Counted from the stretch's first letter, positions 1 to 8,731 are shown. The stretch is 39,231 nt of DNA from a bacterium (GCA_030606865.1 JAUWFQ010000004.1:1-39231); one strand, 5' to 3'. Made by a program: numbers and translations. The notes: generated by a model from the letters alone, not told the origin.

Positions 1-17
1 GTAATTATCACCTTTTT

Positions 18-1979
18 TTAATCATCATAACTTCTTTCATAGTTAAACCTATCTTTAAATAATGGTTTCTTTTCTTTTGAAAACCATGACTTTGAAAATT
101 GACGTTTAAATTTTTGCTTTAAATCTTTTTCAAGTAAATCATATAATCGTTTAGCATTTTCTGGTATATCAGGACTAATTTCAGGATTAAGTAATTCAAT
201 TTTAATATTTTCTAAATTTTCTTCAGTCTCCTCAAGTTTTCGTTTTAATACCCTAATTCTATTGGCAATCCTTTTTTGCTCTTTATAGTTAGATTTATTT
301 TTAGTTGCAGGTTTCTTAATCCTTTCAGCGTCACTATTTTTATCAATCCCGGATTCTTTTTTCCAGATATAATAATCATAGTTTCCGGCATATGCTACAA
401 CTTCGCTCCCGCATTCTGCGGGATTTCCGCTATGCTCCAACATTCTATTAATTTCATAGGTCGTATTAGTTATTTCATTTAAAAAATGTCGGTCATGAGA
501 AATACAAACAATTGTTCCAGTGTAATTCTTTAATGCCGCTTCAACCACATCACGCGAAATCATATCAAGATGGTTTGTAGGTTCATCCAATAGTAATAAA
601 TTGGCTGGTTGAATTAGTATTTTAGCAAGCGCTAAACGCGATTTTTCTCCGCCTGAAAGTACCTTAACAAGCTTGTCGACTGAATCACCTGAGAATAAAA
701 AACTTCCTAAATAACTTCTGATTTCTGTTTCATTTTTACCACTTGACACTGTTTGTAATGATTCAAATATTGTTATGTTTGGGTCAAGTATCTCTAATTG
801 ATGTTGAGCAAAATAAGCTGTAGTAACATCCTTTCCATATCGTAACACGCCAGAGGAAATCGGCTCAACGCCAGCAAGCATTTTTAATAAAGTTGATTTC
901 CCTGCCCCGTTATGACCAACTAAGCCAATTGTCTGTTCTCTTTCTATCTCAAGATTAAGATTCTTGTACACGGAAATATCACCATAATTTTTACTTACAC
1001 TTTTTAAACTGACAACTTTTAATGGGCTCCGAGCCGGTTGAGATATTCGAATATTTATATGTTTTTTATTTTGAGTTGGCTCGTCGATCAACTCCAACTT
1101 TTCTAATAGCTTGATCTTGCTTTGTACTTGTCTTGATTTGGTATTTTTATAACGGAATCTCTCTATAAAACGTTTGGTTTGGGCTATCGTATCTTGCTGA
1201 TTAGAATACGCTGCTTGCTGTTGCTCTATCCTAATTTGTTTTTGCTTACGATAGCTTAAGTAATTACCTTTATATAATATTACTTTGGCTTGATCAATTT
1301 CAATAATATTATTTACAGATTTATTTAAAAATTCCCTATCATGGCTAATCATTACTAAGCTGCCTTTCCAAGCAGCAAGAAAACTTTCCAACCATATCGT
1401 TGCATCTAAATCAAGATGATTGGTCGGTTCATCGAAAAATAATACATCAGGATTTTTTAATAAAATTCCCGCTAAAGCGACACGCATCCGCCAGCCACCG
1501 CTGAATGTATCCAGATTCCTTTGGAATTGATCTTCCGTAAAACCAAGACCTCCCAAGATTTCCTTTGCTTTCTTATCAATAGACCAGCCACCAAGGCCAT
1601 CAAATCGCTGTTGCAGATCGCCAAGTATCTTAAGTTTTTTTGTATCGTTTGGATTGCTTGCTATTTCCGATGAAACAATTTCCATTCTATTTTCAATATC
1701 TCTTATTTCAGGAAAAGAATCTAGCACTTCATTGAGGATTGACCGCTTTGTACCAATAATTATATCTTGCGGTAAATATCCAATTAAAAGACCCTTATTT
1801 TTCTGAATGGTGCCTTTATCCGGAAATTCTATACCAAGCATTAAACGTAATAGAGTTGTCTTACCGGATCCATTTGGACCAACCAAACCAATACGCATGC
1901 TTTTTTTTATCAGCAATGATACATTGCTAAATAAAATTCCGTCCGGATACTCTTTTGATATATTGTCTAATTGAATCAT
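18..1979 (-). CDS. ABC-F family ATPase, tandem ATP-binding cassettes
   Basis: A soluble ATPase with two ABC cassettes and no membrane segment (653 residues), the architecture of ABC-F proteins that act on the ribosome (translation factors or antibiotic-protection proteins). The first cassette has Walker A GPNGSGKT (34-41), signature FSGGW (159-163) and FFDEPTNHLD (181-190). The second has GHNGAGKST (355-363), LSGGEKS (441-447) and LLLLDEPTNHLD (461-472). The positively charged interdomain linker (about 240-310) corresponds to the P-site tRNA-interacting motif region. A Lys/Glu-rich predicted coiled coil (about 560-625) follows, as in Uup/YdiF-type members. It lies downstream of mtaB, separated by a 96-base spacer holding an inverted repeat. 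The subfamily is not resolved; a resistance role cannot be told from a housekeeping one by sequence alone. Confidence 0.9.
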   Translation of the reverse strand: MIQLDNISKEYPDGILFSNVSLLIKKSMRIGLVGPNGSGKTTLLRLMLGIEFPDKGTIQKNKGLLIGYLPQDIIIGTKRSILNEVLDSFPEIRDIENRMEIVSSEIASNPNDTKKLKILGDLQQRFDGLGGWSIDKKAKEILGGLGFTEDQFQRNLDTFSGGWRMRVALAGILLKNPDVLFFDEPTNHLDLDATIWLESFLAAWKGSLVMISHDREFLNKSVNNIIEIDQAKVILYKGNYLSYRKQKQIRIEQQQAAYSNQQDTIAQTKRFIERFRYKNTKSRQVQSKIKLLEKLELIDEPTQNKKHINIRISQPARSPLKVVSLKSVSKNYGDISVYKNLNLEIEREQTIGLVGHNGAGKSTLLKMLAGVEPISSGVLRYGKDVTTAYFAQHQLEILDPNITIFESLQTVSSGKNETEIRSYLGSFLFSGDSVDKLVKVLSGGEKSRLALAKILIQPANLLLLDEPTNHLDMISRDVVEAALKNYTGTIVCISHDRHFLNEITNTTYEINRMLEHSGNPAECGSEVVAYAGNYDYYIWKKESGIDKNSDAERIKKPATKNKSNYKEQKRIANRIRVLKRKLEETEENLENIKIELLNPEISPDIPENAKRLYDLLEKDLKQKFKRQFSKSWFSKEKKPLFKDRFNYERSYDD

Positions 1980-1993
1980 TTATGTTTTATTCC

Positions 1994-2072
1994 TCCCCCT
2001 AAATCCTCCTCCAAAGGGGGACATAAATTTCTCTCCGGGCATGTCTCCCCTTGAGGGGAGATTAAGAGGGGT
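1994..2072. repeat. Intergenic inverted repeat of two C-rich/G-rich units
   Basis: Between mtaB and the ABC-F gene, one unit (about 1995-2022, CCCCCTAAATC...AAAGGGGGAC) is followed, 20 bases later, by a related unit in opposite orientation (about 2043-2072, GTCTCCCC...AAGAGGGGT). Each unit is itself a small palindrome (CCCC...GGGG). It stands out by its G/C runs against AT-rich surroundings. Elements of this style are scattered through Bacteroidetes/Ignavibacteria-type genomes; function is unknown, possibly mRNA 3'-end protection or termination. Confidence 0.65.
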
Positions 2073-2075
2073 AAA

Positions 2076-3374
2076 TTATTCATGTTCTCCTAACATATAA
2101 CCATTATTTTTAATCTTAATCATTTTAATTGGTATAATTGTATTTACCATCTCAGCATTTCCTTTCACCATAACTTTAATGTAATTGTCGGTATGTCCTT
2201 GTATTTTATTATCAAAGTACGATTCAAATAGCACTTTTCTTCTTTCACCGATAAATCTGTTATAAAATGTATATCGTTTTTCATCCGATAATTTGTGCAA
2301 TATTTTGCTACGCTCTACTTTCTGTTGATGAGATACTACATTTTCGAATAATAAAGCTTTTGTATTGTCGCGCGGAGAATATGAGAACACATGTAAATAT
2401 GATACATCTAAGCTATTTATGAAATCATAAGTTTGTTGAAAATCTTTTTCTGTTTCGGTTGGAAACCCGACTATCACATCGACTCCAATACAGCAATCCG
2501 GCATAACAGCTTTAATTATTTCAACTCTTTCAGCATATAATTCACGCCGATACCGGCGACGCATATCTTTCAATACCTTATTTGAACCAGATTGTAGTGG
2601 AATATGAAAATGTGGTACAAATAGTCTTGATTCTGCTATGAAATCAATCATTCCACCGGTTAATAGATTAGGCTCTATCGAAGAAATTCTAATGCGGTCA
2701 ATGTTTTCTAATTTATCCAATTCCTTAATTAAATCAAAAAATGATTCATTTGTACCTCTTCCAAAATCACCGGTGTTTACGCCGGTTAACACAATTTCTT
2801 TTGTATTCGTTTTAGCAATTTCTTGCGCTTGCTGCATCGTATTTACGATATTAGCACTTCGGCTTTTTCCGCGAGCTAAGGGAATCGTACAATATGTGCA
2901 TTCATAATCACACCCATCTTGTACTTTAAGAAATGTTCTCGTTCGTTCGCTGGCAGAGTGCGATGCGTGAAAATCATTCAGTCTATCTGTATGACTGTGA
3001 TATTCTAATTCATTGGTATTATTTATAAATGCTTGATAATGTTTAAATACATTGAATTTTTCATCATTGCCCAATACTGTGCTAACTCCGGGAATAGAGT
3101 TAGCTTCTTCCGGTTTTAGTTGCGAAAAACAACCAACCATAGCAATGAAGGCTTTAGGATTTTTACGTACAGCTTGGCGAACAGCTTTCCGGCAATCCTT
3201 GTCGGCATTGGCGGTAACAGTACAGGTGTTTATTATATAGACATCAGCAGACTCACCAAAATCCACAACCATAAATCCCCGATTGGCAAAATCACGAGAT
3301 ATAGTTGACGTTTCTGCAAAATTTAATTTACAGCCGATTGTCTTTAGTGCTATATTTTTTCTAATTCGTTCCAT
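2076..3374 (-). CDS. mtaB: tRNA N6-threonylcarbamoyladenosine(37) methylthiotransferase, MtaB type
   Basis: Radical-SAM methylthiotransferase predicted to convert t6A37 to ms2t6A37 in tRNAs reading ANN codons. The N-terminal UPF0004 domain has the three auxiliary-cluster cysteines C15 (TIGCKLN), C51 (INTCTVT) and C82 (VGCFSQ). The radical-SAM CxxxCxxC is at C155/C159/C162 (GCDYECTYC). A C-terminal TRAM-like segment is present. The GCKLN..E and INTCTVT..AD..CRK..R signatures fit MtaB/YqeV better than MiaB or RimO. Length 432 is normal. The ATG start faces the patatin-like gene, so the two are divergently transcribed from a spacer of about 12-42 bases, depending on the start chosen for the neighbour. 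Confidence 0.87.
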   Translation of the reverse strand: MERIRKNIALKTIGCKLNFAETSTISRDFANRGFMVVDFGESADVYIINTCTVTANADKDCRKAVRQAVRKNPKAFIAMVGCFSQLKPEEANSIPGVSTVLGNDEKFNVFKHYQAFINNTNELEYHSHTDRLNDFHASHSASERTRTFLKVQDGCDYECTYCTIPLARGKSRSANIVNTMQQAQEIAKTNTKEIVLTGVNTGDFGRGTNESFFDLIKELDKLENIDRIRISSIEPNLLTGGMIDFIAESRLFVPHFHIPLQSGSNKVLKDMRRRYRRELYAERVEIIKAVMPDCCIGVDVIVGFPTETEKDFQQTYDFINSLDVSYLHVFSYSPRDNTKALLFENVVSHQQKVERSKILHKLSDEKRYTFYNRFIGERRKVLFESYFDNKIQGHTDNYIKVMVKGNAEMVNTIIPIKMIKIKNNGYMLGEHE

Positions 3375-3386
3375 AGTATATTTAAT

Positions 3387-4340
3387 ATGGGGCGAAATTT
3401 CGCTAATTTTATGCTAATGTTTAAGCACAAAAAAATAGGTTTGGTTTTAGGCAGCGGTTCTGCTCGTGGGTGGGCACATATTGGAGCAATAGAAGCCATT
3501 GAAGAAGCCGGAATTCCAATTCATTGCGTAGCAGGTACAAGTGTCGGCGCTTTTGTCGGAGCAGTTTACGCCACCGGCGATTTAGCTAGTCTAAAAGAAT
3601 TTGCTCTCCAAATGGATTGGAAAAAAGTTATCTCGTATTTTGATGTCGTATTTCCAAAATCAGGATTTATGGATGGTAAAAAAGTACATGACCTGTTTTC
3701 AATTCATACAGACGCAAAAACCTTTGATGATTTTAAAATACCGGTAAAAATGATCGCCACCGATCTAAAAACCGGAAAGAAAGTAATAATAGATTCAGGA
3801 AATATAATTGAGGGAATACGGGCGAGTGTTTCAGTGCCGGGGGTTTTTACTCCTGTGAAACGTGGTGATAGATGGTTAGTGGATGGCGGATTAGTTGATC
3901 CCATACCTGTAAGCGCTGTCCGTAATATGGGCGCTGATTTTGTTATAGCCGTTGACCTGAACTCTGATCTTGTAAGTCACGATTATAAACCATCAAAGCA
4001 ATCAACTAAAGCAATAATGCCAAATAAAAAAAGAAACGAATTAATGGCGCGCATTTCAGCGCAGTACAATTCAGCGGGAAAAGCCGTTAAATCACAAATC
4101 AATCGTTGGTTTTCCAGTTCCATAAAATCACCAAATATTCTTGATGTTATGGGTACTTCACTTGGCATCATGCAAGAACAGATTTCCAGAATCAATCTCG
4201 CTATGGATCCGCCTGATATATTAATTCAACCGCGCTTAGGGGATTTAAAGATGTTCGATTTTGATCAGGCCGAGCGTTCAATACAAGAAGGTTACACCCA
4301 AGCAAAATTTCAAATAGATAATATTAAATCGGTTCTTTAA
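3387..4340 (+). CDS. Patatin-like phospholipase family protein (RssA/NTE-like)
   Basis: Serine lipase-like hydrolase of the patatin family, predicted to act on membrane or acyl-ester lipids. The oxyanion-hole glycine segment GSGSARGWAHIG occurs near residues 22-33, the nucleophile elbow GTSVG at 50-54 (Ser52), and the catalytic Asp in DGG (Asp166). Thus the Ser-Asp dyad is intact. The family usually starts a few residues before the KIGLVLGSG strand, so the ATG at 3417 is a plausible alternative to the ATG at 3387 and would leave 42 rather than 12 bases for divergent promoters. No signal peptide or C-terminal beta-barrel is visible, so it is probably cytoplasmic. Its stop codon directly touches that of the convergent LolA-like gene. 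Substrate unknown. Confidence 0.85.
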   Translation: MGRNFANFMLMFKHKKIGLVLGSGSARGWAHIGAIEAIEEAGIPIHCVAGTSVGAFVGAVYATGDLASLKEFALQMDWKKVISYFDVVFPKSGFMDGKKVHDLFSIHTDAKTFDDFKIPVKMIATDLKTGKKVIIDSGNIIEGIRASVSVPGVFTPVKRGDRWLVDGGLVDPIPVSAVRNMGADFVIAVDLNSDLVSHDYKPSKQSTKAIMPNKKRNELMARISAQYNSAGKAVKSQINRWFSSSIKSPNILDVMGTSLGIMQEQISRINLAMDPPDILIQPRLGDLKMFDFDQAERSIQEGYTQAKFQIDNIKSVL

Positions 4341-5114
4341 TTATTCAGACACTTCTTCTTCGAAAAAAATGTCCTCAATACCTTGATTCACTTTATAATC
4401 AGAAAATTTTAATGTAATCATCCCTGATAAATCCTTTTCTAATGAATCGTCTTGCATACCGCCAAATTGATGTCTTGCGCCAAAAGTTTTTTCCACTCCG
4501 GAAGGCAATCCTCCAGAGTATTCAAATTTGATAATTGTTTCTTTTGGTAAATTAATACCATCTTCAAATGATTTATATTCTGATTGTATTTCCACAACTT
4601 TTACAGTATCCATCCACGTTTCAGACTTTATCAATGTCCAGATGTTGCGATCAACCCAAAGTTTCATCGACAAATCTAACTTCTTGTCAATATTACCCAT
4701 TTTACCAAACATTAGTGAATCCGGTTTTAAATTACCATGCAATATCCAAACTTGTTTACCATTATAATATTCAGCACCTATTACCGAAACATTAATAAGA
4801 TTATCAAATAAATCAATTGGTGAGGATATCATTCCCGACTTAGGAATTGCGGCAAATCCTTTTGTCTCCACTTTTGTTAAATTAGGTTGCTTAAACCAAA
4901 AATTAACACGTTTTCTTGGCATTCTTAATATTGGTGTTTTGATCGATATTTCGATACGGACATAATAATCTTCAATGCGATTATAATTTTGTTCCAGACT
5001 ATCCAAAACAGAATCAGCCGTGGGGAATATACTAATTGAGTATTTATCCTTATCTTGGGCAACTATATTGCTAAATAACATAAAAATTAATAAATGTGTA
5101 GCGAGTTGTTTCAT
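4341..5114 (-). CDS. Exported LolA-like outer-membrane lipoprotein-sorting domain protein
   Basis: A 257-residue protein with an N-terminal signal peptide (hydrophobic core LLIFMLFSN, probable cleavage after AQ at about residue 20). The mature part has the repeating beta-strand pattern of LolA/LolB-like folds: a segment on coat-forming strands with FWFKQPNLTKVET near 67-79, a YYNGKQVWIL strand, then KLWVDRNIWTLIKSE, which resembles the 'L-W-[IV]-D-..-..-L-..-K' signature of outer-membrane lipoprotein-sorting proteins. The start codon overlaps the permease stop by one base, so it is the last gene of an ABC exporter operon. That context suggests a periplasmic acceptor for something exported by the neighbouring ABC-2 pump. 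Family assignment is by pattern only. Confidence 0.6.
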   Translation of the reverse strand: MKQLATHLLIFMLFSNIVAQDKDKYSISIFPTADSVLDSLEQNYNRIEDYYVRIEISIKTPILRMPRKRVNFWFKQPNLTKVETKGFAAIPKSGMISSPIDLFDNLINVSVIGAEYYNGKQVWILHGNLKPDSLMFGKMGNIDKKLDLSMKLWVDRNIWTLIKSETWMDTVKVVEIQSEYKSFEDGINLPKETIIKFEYSGGLPSGVEKTFGARHQFGGMQDDSLEKDLSGMITLKFSDYKVNQGIEDIFFEEEVSE

Positions 5115-5953
5115 TAAGTTGAAATATCCTTTCGAATGAATTGTACAGTACTGATAATTATAAATACTAACATATAAATTGTTAAAATAATTGCGTCATT
5201 TCCAATATCTCTCCATGGGACCGGATCGAAAAATGCCTTTTGCCAAATATCGAAATATGATGTGAAAATATAAGGACTTATTTTCTCAAATATATCGATC
5301 GGAATATTTGCTATCGCCAATCCTATTATTATTATCGACATCGCGCCAATGATTGGACCAATACCGTTGTTGACCATTGATGAGAACATAAAACATAATG
5401 TTGTTACTACTAACATGACAAAAGTTGCGAATACAAAAGCAAGCGCAAATCGTACCCAAGCCATCTCCTGCGGTAGTATTAAAATTCCCTCATCAAATAC
5501 TACTAAATCACCAATTCCGAGCCATAAAGAACCTAAGCCGAGACTCATTATTGCAAAAAATGTTATAAGTATAATCGTGTAAAAATATGTCGCAATTAAT
5601 TTTGCGAGTAAAATCTGAAACCTAGATATTCTTCTTATCAGTGTAATTCTAAATGTACCCGCAGCGCCTTCACCAGCGACAACATCGCCTGCCACAAGCA
5701 TTATCAAAAACGGGATGTGTACCCATAAAAAATTCATAGTAATGTACGTTACTAAAAACCCGTTAAATACCGAGCCAACAATTATGAATGAACCTTCTAA
5801 CTGACGTACAATATCTTGCTCAATTCCTGTAGCACCTTTAGAAAATCCCCAAATTATTAGTGGCATAAGAATTGCCAAAGCCAAGAACCCAAGTAAACTG
5901 CGTTTTTTACCAAAAATTTTAATTATCTCTATACCAATCAGCTTAATTAACAT
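5114..5953 (-). CDS. ABC-2 type transporter permease
   Basis: A polytopic membrane protein of 279 residues with about six hydrophobic segments (roughly 18-36, 55-85, 108-140, 165-190, 200-225 and 250-270). It begins with a short cytosolic amphipathic helix and a basic stretch (FGKKRS) typical of ABC-2 permeases. The motif GDVVAGEGAAGTFR at about 88-101 matches the conserved cytoplasmic loop 'E...G(T)...L' that couples ABC-2 permeases to the ATPase. It follows the ATPase gene by one base and overlaps the LolA-like gene by one base, so the three form an operon. Substrate unknown. Confidence 0.85.
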   Translation of the reverse strand: MLIKLIGIEIIKIFGKKRSLLGFLALAILMPLIIWGFSKGATGIEQDIVRQLEGSFIIVGSVFNGFLVTYITMNFLWVHIPFLIMLVAGDVVAGEGAAGTFRITLIRRISRFQILLAKLIATYFYTIILITFFAIMSLGLGSLWLGIGDLVVFDEGILILPQEMAWVRFALAFVFATFVMLVVTTLCFMFSSMVNNGIGPIIGAMSIIIIGLAIANIPIDIFEKISPYIFTSYFDIWQKAFFDPVPWRDIGNDAIILTIYMLVFIIISTVQFIRKDIST

Positions 5954-5954
5954 C

Positions 5955-6863
5955 TTAAATACTATCTCCGGTAAGTGATAAAAAATAATCTTCTAATGAT
6001 GTTCGTGGAATAATAGCTGAAACATCGATATCAGCTTTTATTAAGTCGTGGGTCAATTTACTTAAATCTTTATTTGCAATTTTTACTTTGAAAATCCCAT
6101 TATTTTCTTCAACAAATGAAATTAATTTCGAATATTTTAATAATTTCCAAGCTTTTTTAAGGGGTTTTGCTTTTATCTCAGTTATAAATGTATCAGACTC
6201 ATTAAGCAAATCATGCACACTGCCGATCTTTATTAACTTCCCTAAATTAATTATGGCCATCGTAGTACAGGTCTGTTCCACTTCGTGCAATAAATGAGAT
6301 GATAATAGTATGGTGATACCCTCTTGAGCTAATTTTTGTATTAAACCTCGCACCTCTTTCATACCACGCGGATCAAGGCCATTTGTGGGTTCATCCAATA
6401 TTAACAATTTTGGATTACTTAATAATGCTTGAGCAATTCCTAAACGTTGTTTCATTCCTTGAGAAAATGCTTTTACTTTATCTTCTCTACGGTTAGCTAA
6501 TCCAACGATTTTTAACACTTCACCAATTCTAGTTTTCGAGACATTATCCATCGTCGCTAATAGCGATAAATTTTTGTACGCTGATAAATACTCATAAAAA
6601 TCGGGACGTTCAACTAATGCGCCAACTCCCTGCAATGCTGAATTGTGGTATTTTCGAACTGATTTAGTAAATATTTCAATATCACCGCTATCAGGTTTTA
6701 TGAGAGACAACATTGCCCTAATAGCAGTTGATTTCCCCGCCCCATTCGGACCTAAAAAACCAAATATTTCACCGATTTTAATATCAAATGATAAACCATC
6801 TACCGCTTTTCGCTTACCAAAGGATTTTGAAAGGTTTTTTACTGATAATATCACTTCTGACAT
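5955..6863 (-). CDS. ABC transporter ATP-binding protein (ABC-2 exporter class)
   Basis: The ATPase partner of the following permease, 302 residues. Walker A is GPNGAGKST (38-46), the signature is SQGMKQ (134-139), and Walker B is LLILDEPT (153-160) with the D-loop GLDPRG. The SQGMKQRL form of the signature is typical of the DrrA/CcmA/NatA class of ABC-2 exporter ATPases. The C-terminal 80 residues form the additional regulatory domain usual in that class (ending SLEDYFLSLTG). It is the first gene of the three-gene operon. It starts 148 bases from the divergent sulfur cassette, with which there is no evident functional link. Confidence 0.92.
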   Translation of the reverse strand: MSEVILSVKNLSKSFGKRKAVDGLSFDIKIGEIFGFLGPNGAGKSTAIRAMLSLIKPDSGDIEIFTKSVRKYHNSALQGVGALVERPDFYEYLSAYKNLSLLATMDNVSKTRIGEVLKIVGLANRREDKVKAFSQGMKQRLGIAQALLSNPKLLILDEPTNGLDPRGMKEVRGLIQKLAQEGITILLSSHLLHEVEQTCTTMAIINLGKLIKIGSVHDLLNESDTFITEIKAKPLKKAWKLLKYSKLISFVEENNGIFKVKIANKDLSKLTHDLIKADIDVSAIIPRTSLEDYFLSLTGDSI

Positions 6864-6960
6864 AGTAGAATTTCTACATTTTACTTTATAGAAAAAATAC
6901 TAATAAAATATAAATTAAAGACCCTTTTGTCTTGTATGTGGTAATTATTGTTATTAATTT

Positions 6961-6978
6961 CTGTTGTGAATACAGCAG
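6961..6978. promoter_or_regulatory. Candidate operator dyad upstream of the MerR-type regulator
   Basis: An imperfect palindrome, CTGTTGT-GAAT-ACAGCAG (7-base arms, one G/T mismatch), about 35 bases before the regulator start in the 148-base divergent spacer. MerR-family proteins bind dyads within their own promoters, so autoregulation is plausible. No convincing -35/-10 pair with 19-20 base spacing could be fixed around it. Confidence 0.3.
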
Positions 6979-7011
6979 AATATCGGCATTGATGGTTACA
7001 GAAATAATAAA

Positions 7012-7491
7012 ATGAATAGTAATTCAATAGAAAATCCAACGGCACCATTATATCCATTGAGGGTAGCTGCAGAATTAACGGGTACTTCAGTCTATGCACT
7101 GAGGCAATATGTTGATTTAGGTCTGATTATTCCGTATAAAACACCCGCTAATCGAAGATTGTATTCCAAAGTTGATATCCAAAGAATTCTATGTATTCGA
7201 AAATACTTAGATGAATACGGTCTTAACATTGCTGGTATCAAAGCACTTTTTGCTGCTGTACCATGTTGGCTCATAAAGCCCTGTACTGAATCCGATTGCG
7301 AACAATGTGATGCGTATACATCATTAACTCAACCGTGTTGGCAGGTATCGGTCAAAGGACCTACTTGTCAAAACATAGATTGTCGTATTTGTGAAGTTTA
7401 TCGATTGCCGGAAGAATGTAATGATTTAAAATCAATTTTTAAGAAATTAGAAAAAGAAAAAACATTAACAAATAAAATATTTAAAAGGTAG
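7012..7491 (+). CDS. MerR-type regulator with a duplicated cysteine motif
   Basis: 159 residues. The N-terminal half (14-80) is a MerR-type winged helix: PLRVAAELTG..VYALRQYVDLGLI..Y.TPANRRLYSKVDIQRIL, the helix-turn-helix plus wing. Instead of the usual long dimerisation helix and effector domain, the C-terminal half is cysteine-rich: C85, C91, C96, C99, C109, C119, C124, C127, C136. These form two copies of CW-x(4 or 8)-C-x4-C-x2-C (85-99 and 109-127). This arrangement could bind metal, iron-sulfur clusters or sense persulfides (inference). It is the first gene of the sulfur cassette, ten bases ahead of the SQR-like gene, so it is the likely local regulator. The start is the only ATG before the HTH. 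Confidence 0.8.
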   Translation: MNSNSIENPTAPLYPLRVAAELTGTSVYALRQYVDLGLIIPYKTPANRRLYSKVDIQRILCIRKYLDEYGLNIAGIKALFAAVPCWLIKPCTESDCEQCDAYTSLTQPCWQVSVKGPTCQNIDCRICEVYRLPEECNDLKSIFKKLEKEKTLTNKIFKR

Positions 7492-7500
7492 AATAATTAT

Positions 7501-8730
7501 ATGAAAAAATTAGTCATTTTGGGTGCCGGGACCGCTGGAACAATGATCCTTAATAAATTAGAACCGGTATTGGATAAAGATGAGTGGCATATAACCATAG
7601 TTGACCAATACGAAACACATTACTATCAACCGGGATTTCTTTTTATACCATTTGGTATTTATAATAAAAAGGATGTGATAAAACCCAAACGAGACTTTTT
7701 CCCTTCCGGTGTTGAAGTTTTATTCGATTCAATTAACAAGATAGAACCAAAGGAAAATAAAATTATCTTAACAAATCAAAAAGTGTTGAACTATGATTAC
7801 CTAATAATTGCTACAGGTTGCAAGATTAATCCTGATGAAACAGAGGGCTTGACGAAAAAAGGATGGTACAAAAATATATTCGATTTTTATACAATTGAAG
7901 GTGCAATGGGCTTGGCACACTTTCTTAAATATTGGGAAGGTGGAAAAATGGTACTGAATATTACAGAGATGCCAATTAAATGTCCGGTGGCACCACTTGA
8001 ATTCGTATTTTTAGCAGATTGGTGGTTTACAGAACAGGGCATACGTGACAAAGTAGAAATTTCATTTGTTACACCCTTGGATGGTGCTTTTACAAAACCT
8101 CGTGCCTCAAAAGTATTCGGCGATTTTTTAAGCAAGAAAAATATCAAACTTGTACCTGATTTTAGTACCGGTAGCGTTGATCATGAAAATAATAAAATTA
8201 TATCATGGGATGAAAAAGAAGTGCCGTACGATCTTTTAGTTACTATCCCAACCAATATGGGTGATGAATTAATTGCGCGTTCCGGAATGGGTGATGAATT
8301 AAATTTTGTACCCACCGATAAACAATCACTGCTCTCTAAAAATCATAAAAATATTTTTATAATCGGCGATGCCACCGATTTACCAAGTTCAAAAGCAGGC
8401 TCAGTAGCGCATTTTGAAGCAGATGTATTATATGATAATTTCCTTAGTGCAATTGAAGGAAGACCATTAAGAGCAAAATTTGATGGGCACGCTAATTGTT
8501 ACATCGAATCCGGTTTCGGGAAGGGTATTCTAATAGACTTTAACTATGATACAGAACCTTTGCCGGGGAAATATCCCCTGCCGGGAGTGGGTCCGTTCTC
8601 ACTTTTAGAAGAAACAAAAATGAACCACTACGGAAAAATAATGTTCCGTTGGATGTATTGGAATTTATTATTACGCGGAGCTGAACTGCCGATTGAATCA
8701 CAAATGCTTATGGCAGGTAAGAGAAAATAG
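7501..8730 (+). CDS. Sulfide:quinone reductase-like FAD-dependent oxidoreductase
   Basis: A 409-residue flavoprotein of the SQR/flavocytochrome c sulfide dehydrogenase family, predicted to oxidise sulfide or a related thiol at the inner membrane and pass electrons to quinone. The FAD-binding GxGxxG is at 8-13 (GAGTAG), the second FAD motif IIGDATDLPSSKAG at 287-300. Cysteines are C107 (IIATGCKI), C161 (PIKCPVAP) and C333 (ANCYIESG); the last two sit where the redox-active pair of SQRs is found. The C-terminal stretch MFRWMYWNLLLRG resembles the amphipathic membrane-anchoring end of SQRs. A GG-containing SD (AAAAGGTAG) lies upstream. It is directly followed by the DUF1641 gene. The SQR subtype, and sulfide as substrate, remain inferred. 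Confidence 0.83.
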   Translation: MKKLVILGAGTAGTMILNKLEPVLDKDEWHITIVDQYETHYYQPGFLFIPFGIYNKKDVIKPKRDFFPSGVEVLFDSINKIEPKENKIILTNQKVLNYDYLIIATGCKINPDETEGLTKKGWYKNIFDFYTIEGAMGLAHFLKYWEGGKMVLNITEMPIKCPVAPLEFVFLADWWFTEQGIRDKVEISFVTPLDGAFTKPRASKVFGDFLSKKNIKLVPDFSTGSVDHENNKIISWDEKEVPYDLLVTIPTNMGDELIARSGMGDELNFVPTDKQSLLSKNHKNIFIIGDATDLPSSKAGSVAHFEADVLYDNFLSAIEGRPLRAKFDGHANCYIESGFGKGILIDFNYDTEPLPGKYPLPGVGPFSLLEETKMNHYGKIMFRWMYWNLLLRGAELPIESQMLMAGKRK

Positions 8731-8731
8731 A

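Noticed and set aside
6881-7099. Minus-strand open frame of 72 codons in the divergent spacer
   Set aside because: It overlaps the MerR-type gene start, has a low-complexity Tyr/Phe/Asn-rich product and no SD; it looks like a chance frame in AT-rich DNA.
8693-8731. TTG start giving a longer DUF1641 protein overlapping the SQR-like gene
   Set aside because: The added 13 residues are read from the SQR-like coding sequence in another frame, and the ATG at 8732 has a suitable SD and spacing.
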